In this document: positions 37,279 to 49,033 of the stretch, piece after piece
Numbering within the stretch: the first letter of the stretch is position 1
Layout of the letters: the number at the start of each line of letters is the position of its first letter
Source of the DNA: Acanthaster planci
Taxonomy: Eukaryota > Echinodermata > Asteroidea > Valvatida > Acanthasteridae
Assembly: GCF_001949145.1 (NCBI RefSeq)
Contig: NW_019091390.1
Location: 813,234 to 877,233, forward strand
Direction of reading: 5' to 3'
DNA length: 64,000 nucleotides
The notes under the pieces: model-generated
What the model saw: only the letters and a program-made list of their open reading frames with translations
The model's database searches: none
What the model was told of the DNA's origin: nothing
Made by a program: the position numbers and the translations under genes

Positions 37279-37640
37279 TTAAACTGAGGGGGACGGAGGA
37301 TAGGGGGCCGTGGAGAACTCCCGGCACTGGAGTCGGTTCCACGTGCGGCGCGCCGCCTCTTGAAACTCCCGGTACTTGGCCGCGTAGATGAACGGGTTAG
37401 CGCACATGTTACACATGACCAACACCTTGGTGGCGCGGAGTTCCGGGATGCTTTGGTTCTTGAGGAACCCAGCGCTGTACACGATGTACTCGATCTCCAC
37501 CGGGGTCCAACAGATGACGTAGGTGGCGAAGACGAGGCACAGGGTCTTGGTAACGTTGCGGCGAGCCTTGACCAGCATGAGTTGGGTGGGACCGGAGCGG
37601 CGACGATCGCGTAACCCAACTGGGCTATTTGATGAAGGAG
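37279..37640 (-). CDS. GPCR coding exon 2
   Basis: Encodes residues 265-384: the rest of loop 3, TM6, TM7 and the tail, ending PPSPSV. Acceptor tttctctatag on the minus strand. The frame closes with exon 1 (793 + 362 = 1155 nt). Confidence 0.9.
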
Positions 37641-39108
37641 CTATAGAGAAATTACCAAATCGACAAAATTAAGGATGGATATGTTAAGAAAGAAACCATA
37701 TTGTGTCTTATATTTTTCTCAACAGAATAAACTAGAATTGTTAAATTATCTCCTTATACTTTTCTGTCTATATTATCGTTTGAAACATAACCAGAAGTTT
37801 CTTGTTGATTTTCACACCTACGATATGGTTATTTTGCAACCCATATTGTTGCAACAAGGAATTGCTTTTTAACGGGATGCGAAGTCTTCTTGTGTGTTAT
37901 TTTACTATTATGAACAAGTTTTAAAAGTTATGAGAATTCAGTGAATCAACACAACAGGTGTAAAATGGAAACAAATTAGGCGTAGTGTATTTTAATTTAC
38001 CAGCAGTTCTGTTATAGTTCCATTAAAATATAAACAAGATACTTATTTGAAGAACTTTTTAGAGTCAATGACCTCCTGGAAAGTCTTCAGTATTTTCTAT
38101 GGTAAATGAAATCAAAGGGTTAGGCTTTTGCATATTACCCAACTTGGGATGAAATGCTTCAATCCTGACGCATATTGGGTATCAAATTGACATTGAATGA
38201 CACTTGGACTAAAATGTAATACATGATAGTTTTAGTAGCCTGTTCTGTGAATTTGTGGATTTTTATGATTTTAATCAAATTGCCGACTTATTATGTGAGA
38301 GCATTAATTTCATACCTCGTTTCCGAGGAGACAAAGACGATCTGGCGGATCGGTCGCCATACTTTGAGAGTTTCTTGAGCCGAGAGATGATGCGCACATA
38401 GGCGAAGGACATGATGGACAAAGGGATGAGGTATTCCACCAGGAAGGTCAGCCCACCGAAGAGGTTCCGGATGACATCGCTAGGGAACTCCTGGTAGCAA
38501 CGACCCTGGTCATTCTGCGAAACCACCACCCAGTAGGACTGGTAAGAGAGACCGACCAGCCAGGCCAGGAGCATGGTCAACTTGGCCTTGCGTCTAGTGA
38601 AGTGGTTCCGGCGGAAGATCGGGTGCAGGACCGAAACGTAGCGCTCCAGGGTCACCAGAACCAGGTTGATGGTGGAGATGTGAAGGAGGGACCAGAAGAG
38701 GGCCTTGGAATACCACACCTTGCAGGAGACCACGCCCACCCACCCCTCGACAGCGAGGAGGGGCTTCCACCGGTCCAGTTGGAGGGCGGCGAACATGGCC
38801 GAGCTGACGAAATCGATGACAGACTGGTGGAAGATGTACAGGCTGGTCAGGGTGCGAGTGAGGCTCCAGTTGAGGAAGAAGAGTCCGATCACCAGGCCGT
38901 TGCCAAGCAGGCCCAGCCCTGCTATGACCATGCTGGTGGCGAAAACTGCAACTTGGATGACGTCATTTTGGTCTTGGTCAATCGCCTGGCTGTGATTGTA
39001 TGAGTCTGTTGTCGCATTAGCTTCCGGGAAATCAGCCTCGTTGTCGGATGTCGTCAAACATAAATATTGCATCAGTAAGAGATACACGTACATACATAAA
39101 AACGCCAT
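37279..39108 (-). CDS. Orphan rhodopsin-family GPCR, gene span
   Basis: A class A seven-transmembrane receptor spliced as 39108-38316 and 37640-37279, 384 aa. It has a hydrophobic leader (1-20) and glycosylation sequons at Asn31 and Asn38. Seven helices are visible. Family landmarks: Asn70 (GN in TM1), Asp99 in TM2, Cys129 and Cys204 for the extracellular disulfide, ERY 155-157 in place of DRY, Trp183 in TM4, Pro229 in TM5, CWTP 308-311 in TM6 and NPFIY 346-350 in TM7. The single intron falls in loop 3 (phase 1). The tail has Cys370, a possible palmitoylation site. The ligand is unknown; the sequence suggests a peptide-receptor-like member, perhaps of a lineage-expanded invertebrate group, but I do not recognise an orthologue. 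Confidence 0.9.
38316..39108 (-). CDS. GPCR coding exon 1
   Basis: Encodes residues 1-264 plus one base: N-terminus, TM1-TM5 and the start of loop 3. The donor on the minus strand is AAACGAG|gtatga. An acceptor-like TTCTTTGCAG ends two bases before the ATG, so a separate 5'UTR exon upstream is likely. Confidence 0.9.
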
Positions 39109-39110
39109 GT

Positions 39111-40659
39111 CTGCAAAGAATGTAAAATGATGTCAAATGGGTGTCCTACGGAGCGTCAAGAACTATAAGTAAATTTGATAATATTTTTTTCACAATTTTT
39201 AACAGCTTTGATAATCAAGACAATGTAGTCCCGTTTGGAAAGAATTCCATACATGGACGTTATTATTAAAACACCCTGTACGCAAGTCTGACAATCTCTC
39301 GAAGTATTTTCTAACTAAATGCTTCAATATTTTTCTTGTTAAATTTGACTTTTTGGACATGTAATCGCTTTCTGATGGCCGATTTACCACCGTTAGGAGA
39401 AATTAGTTATGTGCGTGTGTGGACCTTTTTCCCAATTTTTAATGACGCATCCTACAAAATTCACATACGCCCAAACCGGTACCGTCATGCATGCATATCC
39501 CTTTGAAGAGCATACCGAGCTGTAATGTGTGGTTTAATCCCTTTTCCATTTCGTCTGATGATTAAATTGACCTTACAAAAATACGCATCTCTACTAAATC
39601 CTGAAACATTAGTGGTTGGTACTTCAAAAAAGTAATTACGATGTGCATCCATCGTTTCGGAATGTAAAATCGAAATTGTATGATTTGGTACAATAATAAC
39701 CTTGGAAATGAAATGACGCTAAAGTCGGCATTGTTGTTTGCGGCCAGCCTGTAGGCTGAATAGTCAGGATTTCTTTTTCGTGACATGACTATGATGGCTT
39801 GTGTTATTGTTTATTCTTTAATCTGAATAGAATTTAATTTTCTATCCATGCAATTAAATGTTTTAAGTATTAATATTTTACGTGATATATTATTTAAAAA
39901 TGCCACGGACAAAATATAGATTAACCACTTTCTGAATGACGTAAATTTCATTCTCTTTGTACTCACTTTTTTGTTATAAAAATTAACATTGAATTGAGAA
40001 ACATTTCCAGTTTTATCATAAACGCTACAACGACCAGAAATAATTCCATATGCGAACGCCACCGATTTTTCCCTGCAGTGACCCATCAGCCATCTGAAAG
40101 CATTACAATGTCTTGGCAAGTCAAATTTAGCAGTGAAAACATTGAGGTGTTCGCTAAGGAAACGGAATTTATCAGACCAGTTTCATAGGGTTGTGCATAG
40201 GGTGTCAAGTGACATCCGTAAGTGGAATTCTTTCCCAACGACCTCCGACAGATGTTACGCATGATTAACGAAATGGCCTGTAATAAGACTGCCGAATCCT
40301 AACACACACACATGTACGTATTATGATCGTTGTTAGAAAAAGAATTCGGAGTTGAGACGTTTCACATTCCTATGCTCGACACTTACTATCTGGCAGGATA
40401 GTTCTTCCATGTATTCATTACTTGTGGTCCATTTCTTCCGATTGGAATCATGAACTCCATTCGGTGCACTGGGAGGAATTATTGCTGGCAGAGTTTGTAC
40501 CACTTCCTCTCGGGGCCCAGTCGTTGTTCAAAAAGTCTCATCACATCGGTCTTCTCTACCGCTATTTTTAAACAGCTTTATCGTCTTCCCATGTCAACCG
40601 ACCAATCACGTCCTCAGCTTGTGACGTAATTTCCTCCGGTGCTTTATTTTCCCTTGCAG
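39111..40659. other. Region upstream of the GPCR, no gene seen
   Basis: AT-rich. It may contain the GPCR promoter and 5'UTR exon, which I could not place. No coding similarity. Confidence 0.4.
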
Positions 40660-40743
40660 GATTTGACATCTTGCAGAGGACAAAAGAAGATAAAGGCGCT
40701 CCTTCCCGGGAAAAGCTGCGTTGTCTTGTCGAGCAGCGAACAG
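40660..40743 (+). other. Exon-like segment of unknown gene
   Basis: An 84-bp segment (28 codons, phase-neutral) bounded by a good acceptor (TTATTTTCCCTTGCAG) and a good donor (CAG|gtgggt). Two frames are open. One would read FDILQRTKEDKGAPSREK and onward, which is coding-like but not recognised. CRE-like TGACGTAA and CCAAT words lie just upstream. It could be an isolated exon, a non-coding exon or chance. Confidence 0.3.
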
Positions 40744-42990
40744 GTGGGTATAACATACCTCTGCGCGAAACTTCTCCGAACGTTGGTAAACAAATTATAC
40801 GCAGCGATTACAAACCTCAGATTTTTTCGTGAGAACAGCAAGAGCGATCGGAATGTATCACGTCGGAAATTGTAACTTAAAGATGATAGATATGGCCATT
40901 TATCTGTATTTAGCTAGATTGAAGAAACATGTTCCTGCAAAATAGGCGCGAAAATCAGCATGTTACGTTTGTCCTGCAGTGTGCATACATAAACATGTAG
41001 CTCTTTTCATCCTGACACGGGGCGGACCCGGACTCGCCCCCCCCCCTTCCTCAACATTTTCACCAATATCGCCACACATATTATGTGTCATATTAAGCTA
41101 CACATTTGTATTGATGATGAGTGTCTTCATATGCAAAACAATGAAAGAGCTGAGTCCCCCCCCCGCGGAGACGAGATGGTCCAAAATGACCCGGCTCTCC
41201 ATCCAAGTATAAAAGTTGCTGCTTTCATGTGTCACAAAATAATGACTCGTCACAGCACCTCACGGTAATACATGTTTGCTTTTTCGTCATCTGACGTAGT
41301 GACAATTGACGGTATAGCAGGACCACGTGACCGCTTTTCACCGGAAAAAACACGTCATTGTCTAATTAGCATATTTTCCACCCTTCAAGCATATCACATC
41401 CGAAGCCAGTTCGTCTTACAGAGTTTAAGACGGTTATTGTTAGACCGATTATTGTTTGTCATAATGAAAATTTCCCGGTGTTATTTCTCACTGCATACAA
41501 AATGTATGTGAGTCGATCAAAAAAGAGGTCATAAACAATTAATTCAGTACTGTTTTCTCTCATGATGGTTGATGAATCCTGAAATATTATCCTAAGAAAT
41601 ACAATTTGATTGAATAATATAATATACATTTATAACAATCTCTAATAACCTAAATTACAGAACAATACTTGGAATAGGGCCTATTTGTCTCAAGGACTAA
41701 GATTAAATTGTACTCACTGTCGTTGATTATAATAACAACAGCTTAACGACTCAGGCTTTAGCTGGCTAATTCTTGGATACTGGTTTCTTAGGATAAACTC
41801 TTAGGAGCGATGGAAAAGAAAATGCAAATACCCCGAGGAACAATCGTCAAGAAAAACAGCGGAGGCTGGCCGCGGATCGCCATGAGCCATGCACCGAACG
41901 CTGCGATGTCGGGAGGTTAAACGAACGCTTTATGAAGAAAAATCTATCACGGTCCTATAACTGCGTCCGAGGAAACGCCGCGGGGTCGTCTTGGGAGAAG
42001 GCCCCCGTTGCATTTTCAAAGAATGCTGATGTGAATATTTTTTTTTTCCTTTATTGACAAGTTGCCGTCCTAGGAGACTAGATATGAGCTGTCGATTGAA
42101 GGCTCAGATTATCGCACGATTATTATCGCCCGTTTATACAAAACAAATGGTATTACCTCGACAAAATGCGATTCGCAAAGTTTAGTGTACTGGACACATT
42201 GGAATATTAAATTTTACAAGATGTTAGCCTGTTTTCTTTGTTCCACAAGACGATGACCACACTATCAAATCTCAAAGAATACATTAGTGCATAGATAAAT
42301 AATATTCCTCCATCATTAGTGAAAGAAGTTATACTGTCAGTCATTTTTAATATAGGCCTGAGGCATTCACACATTTTATTCTTAATTTATAAACGCATCT
42401 AACGCATAAGTGCAGCAGCCAAATTTTCTTGCTCTGTAAGCAAACGCAAGAATATATCAGACAAGTCACATACAGGTAAATTTTCTAGATTTTTAAAGGG
42501 AATGGTTAATGTCTTTTTAATAGGGCCAAGAATCAATTATTTATGGGAAGGACGTCATCATTTAGGAGACTTCATTTCAGGTATTATGCCATTTTTGGGT
42601 CGCATTTAGGAAGAATAACATCCCCCGAAATTGTAATATCAGAGTGTAATGTAGAACACGCGCGATGGACATATACTGTATGAATGTCTCTCGCGGAGAT
42701 CTAAGAAAATGACTCGGTGATCCCCAGCTGCCGACGTCGAGACGAAATCTTACCCAGAGCTTGGAGAGGAAAATTCCACTTAAGAAGGCTGTCGACCTCT
42801 CCCGTTCTCGAGTGGGTCAATAAAATCGCAGGTTTTTTTAGGTGTTCACGTCCGAAGTGAGATTTTGGGAATGAGTTTTCACAGTTCATTTTTTTCCCCC
42901 GAGAATTTGTGACCTGGTGTCAAATTTCTGTCGGCTCGCATAACGAGGCACTGTGCTAATAGCTATCAAATCGCATCAGCAGAATTTTTT
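40744..42990. other. Intergenic, no gene seen
   Basis: No recognisable exon. A GC-richer patch around 41820-42010 includes an octamer-like ATGCAAAT. Nothing more can be supported. Confidence 0.4.
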
Positions 42991-42998
42991 CTTGTCAT

Positions 42999-43200
42999 CA
43001 GTGGCGCATCTAGGATTGTACTGGGGGGGGGCACCGGCATCTTATGGGGGCACCAGCTTTCAGTGGTGTGGTTTTTTAGGGCAAGTTTTTGTTAGCCTTG
43101 TTCAATGTCCATTCGTCCGTTTTCTTAGTGGGGGGCACTGGGGGGAGGGGCATCGGGAATTTGTGGGAGGGGGCACGTGCCCCCCGTGGCTACGCCACTG
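42999..43200. mobile_element. 202-bp hAT-like MITE
   Basis: Terminal inverted repeats CAGTGGCGCATCTAG (left) and GGCTACGCCACTG (right), with a G-rich interior. The flanking octamers CTTGTCAT (42991-42998) and ATGGTCAT (43201-43208) agree at six of eight positions, which fits a decayed 8-bp target duplication as made by hAT transposases. CAGTGGCG-type ends are common in animal hAT elements. No transposase is encoded. Confidence 0.75.
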
Positions 43201-43208
43201 ATGGTCAT

Positions 43209-44558
43209 TTTGCTTTTATCTTTTCGCTAGCTTCGTCTTTTAGCTTGCTGTCGACAAAGTGGTTAAACACAGAAGAAGGTTACACAAAGAGATGCACAAC
43301 TATTGACTTCATCCTTATTTTATTTCTCCAAAACAAGACTCAACACACGACACAATAGCAAAACCTAGACCACAAAGTGATGTTAAATATGGCGCAGAAG
43401 ATTCTCTTTCCACTAAAACGCAAAATGTTTCCCACTGCAACCCACTAACAAAACTGTATCTGCTCTGTGTTGAAGTGTCCCCTCAGTGGCAGAGAAGAGA
43501 AGATATTAACAGGGTCCATTTCAAATGGGCGGTGACAGCCCATACCAGGACTGTAAAAATTGGATAGAAATTGGCCAAGCATGCTTGGCGCGGCAGGCAC
43601 CAAACGCATGTGAACGTGGTCGTGCAGCTGTGTCTCCCTACCGAAGGAACGCTGCTGCTATGTAAAAAGACGCAATATCTTTTTTATGCATGGGGCAGAC
43701 CAGAGCCGCGTATAGAAAGGAATTGCGACATGAGTGTCACCATTGTTGTTAAAAACAAATTGGCAGGTGTGTGCGGCAGCGCACTTGGTCAGCGGCTACA
43801 CAATAGCCGCACACTTTATTGTACACATCATGAACAGCCATCTTTGTTTCCAAAATCTGAGGCTGGCTCGACTAGCTCAGAGGCAGACAGTTCTTCCCTC
43901 TGTTAAGCTTGTCGGCAATTGCCATTTCATAATTGACCATCTGTACAAACACCTCATTCTGAATTAGTTATGCGCATTTTGGATGCACTAAAAACTGGTT
44001 TGGTGTTTTTGAACAGTAGTAATTACAAATTAAAATCAACAGAAATGATGAGGCAATAAAGTACAATCGTATGTCCTAAAAATAATAAATTGTGATACAC
44101 AATAGGAACTGTAGCGAGCATTATTCATTTGAAATGACTTTCTTACAAAATTGATTTTTTTTTTCCCTTTCAGAGGAAAGCACTGCTTTAACAGGCCTTG
44201 TTTCAAAGCAACTTTTGAATTTTTAAAATTAAATTCAAAGGTAAGCGAACGGTGTGTAAAACTACCGTGCTGCTATTTTTAGACTTGTCCCAGTCCTCTC
44301 CTGTCAAGTACAAGCCGGGAAAACACCATTTTTTTCTGTATTACTAAATTCGGGCAAGTGATCACTACACGCTTACGCAACCCCCAAGTCATGGTAGAGG
44401 CACTGTACCAGCTGGTACTATCAAAGGTCAAAGGTCATTTCAGTTTTCACACACAATGATCGCTTGCCCATTTTAGTTCAAACTTTCCCGAACAAAACAA
44501 TTTGCGACAGCTACACGTTCAGAGGTCGTTGTGACAACTTTAACCCCAAAGACAACTT
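43209..44558 (-). other. PRPF38A 3' flank
   Basis: Non-coding. The first AATAAA on the minus strand downstream of the PRPF38A stop is at 43815-43820 (TTTATT on +), which would give a 3'UTR of about 740 bp. No other feature seen. Confidence 0.4.
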
Positions 44559-44703
44559 CTACTTGAGTGGTCCCATCCCTAGACTCGCCCTCAGCTCGTT
44601 CATGGCTTGGATGTCGTCTGCCTCCTTGTGGCCTCGTTTGCTGTCGTCTCGGTCCTTGTCTGATCTGCTGTGCCTGCTGCTCTTATGGGAAGTCTTCTGG
44701 TGT
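44559..44703 (-). CDS. PRPF38A: PRPF38A exon 8, HIND-like C-terminus
   Basis: Acceptor cttctgtcag-type after a short pyrimidine stretch. The frame is fixed by exon 7 (phase 2) and reads HQKTSHKSSRHSRSDKD, then ADDIQAMNELRASLGMGPLK and TAG (44561-44559). The N-x-L-R-A-x-L-G-x-x-P-L pattern matches the HIND element of SART1/Snu66 and of some Prp38 proteins. A meaningful motif at a phase-matched exon end is strong evidence that the exon is real. Confidence 0.82.
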
Positions 44704-47700
44704 CTGACAGAAAACAAAACATCAAACCAAGATCGTCGATATCAGTTTCTTTTCTCCAAATAGTAGATACAGCTTTTTCTGGCTTCCATGACGAGAGCAT
44801 CTCAAAAGCTCAAACTGAGTCGGAACTCCCCGGAGCCACTTTTGAGTTAAAGGTCTCTCAAAGAATCTTACACAATTTACAGGATGATAAATCTCTTGGG
44901 AATGAACATTACAACAAAATAAGACTTTGGCTGTGTGACGGGGTCACAATTATTCCTGTCGATGTGAGGCAATCTCAGGGTATGCGATCCTCCGTGGACA
45001 TGTCCCAACGAAATGGCCAAAATTATAAGTCCAAAACTATTTTCATTTTTTATAGCACACATGGTTTGATCTACAAACAAATAATACCTTTTTCCTTTCA
45101 CCACTTTATGAATGCAAATCAAAATGCGTAATTCTTTCCAGGAGTCTCAATCTTGGCATGTTTTGGATACCTGTGCTCATCAGGTGAGCGTGACCTGTGG
45201 CGGTTACTACGATGGTGATCATCATCACGGTCGCGGTGTCGGTGACCGGGTGACCTTGACCGGTGCCGTCGCTCGCGAGACCGGCTGCGGTGTCTGCGAG
45301 GGCTGCGTCTGCTGCGCTCTCTGCGAGGAGACACACTCCTCCGACGAGGTGATCTGCTACGTCTTGTAGAGTAAAGCAAAGTGTCTTAGGTTTGAGGATC
45401 AAGTCTGAAAGGCAGTAGTGTGCTCTAGGACGCTTCGTTTTGGTCTCTTATTCTTCAAAGTTTTTTCAAAGACTGTTTTCCTTTCAACTAATCTAAATTT
45501 ATTATTTCAGATGAGAGTTTAACCCAAAAGTATGACTTCTTCCTTTCACAGTTGGAGGTATGCAAGCTGGCACACTTTTTTTATGATGTGTGTTGTGCAT
45601 TTGGGTTTGCTGTCATTTTCAACTATAATAAAAAAAGCCTGTCCTCTCTTTTTCAGAGTTAATCTATTCCACATGATGTCATCACTAGGTGTGTGCAGTA
45701 ACATATAAACCGGACTTTGGCTCCCATGGGTGGGGTCTGAAAGAACATCAACAATATTTCAAGACCGCAAAAAAGTGTAGCTTTTCGGGGGAAAAAAGGA
45801 TGACATCGAAGAGGACTACACAAATGACTCAACAAAAGCTAACGCTCAACGGATCTGGGTAGGCACAAGTAGCTGCTTCATATCTCAGAGTCGTCTTTGT
45901 AAGCCTCAAGAGCCTTACCTTCTGATAGGGGATCGGCTGCGACTTCGCCGACGTCGGGGCGAGTTGCTGCGATGTCTCCCACTTCGGTGTCTGTCTGGCG
46001 ACCGACGAGACTCCTGAATACGGGTCCCAAAAAAGACAAAGACGTGGCAATGCTTTTTGCAGCTAGCCAACTATTGGCCACTGCATCAACATTCGATGTT
46101 GATAAAATAGTTCTGACTTTGGGGTTTATTAGCGACTCTGTATGACAGTTTTTTCAGCAACAAAGGGGAATTTAACTTTTCTTCTCCAACTGGCAACTTT
46201 TGAGTCGCCAAACCGATGAAATAATACAAGGGGAAACTGGAGTTTCTTTCGTGTCCCGATGAGTCAATGGGTTCAGCCGAGGACATGTCCCATATTAACC
46301 AAGCCCTGACTGACTTTACGATTTACCAACATCTGCAGTGAGAGCAGGTTTGTGTTCGGCACAGTTCAGCATGATCAGGAAATGTGCATTGTGGAAGTTG
46401 AGCACACGCTGTGAGTATTTCAGGCTCGTGAGTTACTCTGGACTCTGTAAATACGTCAATGTTTTTTGTTCACTCAACTCACCGACTGCAAGAACTTCTA
46501 AAAACCCCTGCATGGGGCTCCTGGTGGTACTTTCTTGGACAAAGCCGGCAGGCAACAGACTGGAAAGTCATAGGTACACATAATAAAGAGAAGAACAAAG
46601 CGAAGAGTGGAAGGGGATGAAGAGTTCCTTTACCTGTACTTCCATCTCATCTTCGCTGGAGGACTCTGCCTCGTCCACATCATCATCCAGAGCACTGACC
46701 TATTACAGGCAAAATACATTTAAAGTCACTCTTCCCTGTCGACATCGGTTATTTTATTCTGAAGAGTCAATACCATTTCTTGGAAAAAAAAAGGAGAGAT
46801 TGATCAAAACTGATCACAGATGGTTTGCTCCTCCTTTGCTCTCACCCTCGGCTCTAGTTGCTCCGTCTCCTCCAAGACTTGACGTTTCTGGAGCCGTGGT
46901 AGGATGATGTCCACCACTCTCTCTTCATGTAGCAGCTCATCCACAAACTCGTCCACGTGGGACAGGTAAAACTCTAGCAGAACACAGACGAGATAAACAT
47001 TCAGAGACACCAAACCGACCCCAAAACTCATTCAAAAATAAAGTACTAAAATTCCCAACGTTCCATGTATCTGAAAAAATTTCAACCTAGTTCTGCAAAA
47101 GAAAAAAGCATTCGTAAGATATTCAAATGCCATATCACAGAAACTGATTAATCGGTTTTGAATTAAAGACACAAAATAATCTATTAATCAATCTTACTGG
47201 AATGCTTACTAATCTAATGTTTGACTCTGTATTCCAAGAAAGAATATACTGTAGGCCCTACTAGAAATGCTTGGTTCTTTGGGAATAGATTAAACATCAG
47301 TTACCTGCATGCATGTAAACAACTAACCAAACCCAAGTTCAAGTTGGAGGCTCTTCAAAACAAGTCGGGGAAACAGTAAGCTCAAGCCTATTAATGATCA
47401 GATTACGACAGATCCTTGATACCAGTTCCTATGATTGTTTGCAACAACCTCCCTCAATCCTCCGAAACTCTCAACTGCACAGGAAACCAAAATTACATGA
47501 TTTGCACTTTAACTCTGAAGGGGCTCAATTCAAAAACTGGGCCACACTAAGAGTAAAGCTTTGTGGTGGATTTTGAAGAGCACTGGAAGTTTGGGGTTAA
47601 CACAAACAGCTAGCCAGGTTTTTACCTCCCTCTCGATTCTGCCGTCTGATTTTTCTGTAGTCATTGTACAAAGGTTCCAGGTACTTGTAGATATCTAAGG

Positions 47701-49033
47701 AATCACCAGTCAGTCGCATGTACATGGCACCCAAAGCTCGGACATACCTGCAACCCAAAAGGACGCAAGAATACAACAGTTACGATTGGCAACTATGCTT
47801 GTGTACTATTTCAAGAAGGAAAAGCTTCAGTCACAGAAAGAGCTTTGTTTTACTTGAGAAAAAAAAGGGATTTGTTCCATGCCAAACTTCCTCCATTTCT
47901 GATATGCACAAGTAACCAGTTCAGAGTTGTATGGAGTTTTCATACAAATATTTACTTCTACCCCATAGTCATTTTAAAAATACATAAATACCCGAGTTGT
48001 TTCCTTATTCAAGTAATGGATGGAACAGTTGTTTCATATTCTAGTTGATATTTTTGTTCAGCATGCTTTCAGAAACCCCTTACACGGCACTGTGAATCCC
48101 CACATTTTCTGACCGTTTCCAGCTCAGCACTCACTTGAAGTCTTCATTCTTGATGAACTCAATGATGATGTCCTTCTCAGGCTGAATCTGCAGCATCTTC
48201 AAGATGAGGCAGAGAAATGGACTGGGTTTGATATTGCCGCCGTACGTCCCACCAATGTAGCGTAGCTCCATGGCTTTATCCACCAGCAACTCAGCTATAC
48301 AGTTGATTATTGATAAAGGCAATTAAATAGAAATGTGTGTGAACATTAAAAATACACAGTTGCCCAACATGCCCAAAATTGCTAAAGTTGCCATCCATCA
48401 TGTAGGCCTAACCAAGGTTTATTAAACACATCCATGCATACATGGGCCTGTCTGCACAGAGCAAGGAAATTTACTATTCAGAAGTTTCAGTACATTATTT
48501 CCCACTTTAAACAGTGCCCTAGCAATAGCAAGCCTATTTTTATTGGCTCGCTGGTTCTACTTGTTGTATTTAAATGGTTTTCTTATAAATTACTGTATTG
48601 AAAGGATGTGACATTCTTTCCACCTCACCTTCTGAGTATTGGTTACTGCATTTCACATGGCAATAATATATGGGCCATAGGCATATAGGCCTAGTTGACA
48701 ATCAAGCATGTCTGCATGAGAGGACATTCAACACTGTTCATGACATGGAACGTGTACTGCAATGTTGCCAATGATGCACAGGGCCTAGCCATAATGTTGT
48801 TTGGTGACGTGACGTGAACCAGCAGTGTGACGAGATGAAAGCCGAGTTTTGATGTTGCACTTCCCATGAACAAGGTCTACAAACAAATCAGGAAAATACC
48901 CACCCGAGAGAGCAAAACATTCCTCTTTCCAATATTTCGATTCATAGATCCGAGATCTGATTATCTTCTCGACTAAATACTGTGGATTGGTGCCTTTTAT
49001 GCTATGCGCGTCTTTCACCGTGCGATTCGCCAT
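44559..49033 (-). CDS. PRPF38A: Pre-mRNA-splicing factor 38A, gene span
   Basis: PRP38-family component of the spliceosomal tri-snRNP/B complex, acting in the nucleus before spliceosome activation. Spliced on the minus strand as 49033-48904, 48294-48135, 47747-47626, 46973-46846, 46699-46634, 46013-45919, 45362-45171 and 44703-44559, 345 aa. The PRP38 domain fills residues 1-180 (start MANRTVKDAHSI; core GGNIKPSPFLCL, LEPLYNDYRKI, DIILPRLQKR). An acidic stretch (181-202) and an RS-rich tail (203 to about 300) follow. The last exon adds a C-terminal motif NELRASLGMGPLK that resembles Hub1-interaction (HIND) elements. Without splicing to that exon, exon 7 reads on to a TGA at 45121-45119, giving 314 aa. 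Divergent from ORC1, sharing its promoter region. Identification is secure; the exon-8 isoform rests on phase and motif. Confidence 0.96.
45171..45362 (-). CDS. PRPF38A: PRPF38A exon 7
   Basis: RS/RD-rich residues ending RSRSPDEH plus two bases. Acceptor ctttactctacaag; donor CACAG|gtatcc, a moderate donor. If unspliced, the frame continues 17 codons to a TGA at 45121-45119, giving a different C-terminus. Confidence 0.82.
45919..46013 (-). CDS. PRPF38A: PRPF38A exon 6
   Basis: Residues 203-233 plus two bases, Arg/Ser-rich (SPRRRRSRSRSP). Acceptor cccgtattcag; donor AGAAG|gtaagg. Confidence 0.9.
46634..46699 (-). CDS. PRPF38A: PRPF38A exon 5
   Basis: Twenty-two codons (181-202), acidic and serine-rich: VSALDDDVDEAESSSEDEME. 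Acceptor gcctgtaatag; donor CAG|gtaaag. Confidence 0.9.
46846..46973 (-). CDS. PRPF38A: PRPF38A exon 4
   Basis: Residues 138-180, HVDEFVDELLHEERVVDIIL to LEPR, the end of the PRP38 domain. Acceptor tctgctag; donor CCGAGG|gtgaga. Confidence 0.94.
47626..47747 (-). CDS. PRPF38A: PRPF38A exon 3
   Basis: Residues 97-137 plus one base: YVRALGAMYMRLTG, then LEPLYNDYRKIRRQ. Acceptor ttgggttgcag; donor GGGAG|gtaaaa. Confidence 0.95.
48135..48294 (-). CDS. PRPF38A: PRPF38A exon 2
   Basis: Residues 44-96 plus two bases: ELLVDKAMEL through MLQIQPEKD to NEDF. Acceptor actgtatag; donor TTCAA|gtgagt. Confidence 0.95.
48904..49033 (-). CDS. PRPF38A: PRPF38A exon 1 (coding part)
   Basis: Residues 1-43 plus one base, MANRTVKDAHSIKGTNPQYL to ECFALS. 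ATG at 49033-49031; donor TCGG|gtgggt. The start codon context AAGATGGCG also forms a YY1-type word. Confidence 0.95.

Noticed and set aside
37209-37619. 136-codon minus-strand open frame overlapping GPCR exon 2
   Set aside because: Wrong frame; the TM6-TM7 frame is the one that matches exon 1 phase and family motifs.
38602-39003. Open frame antisense to the GPCR
   Set aside because: Shadow of the receptor exon; no similarity of its own.
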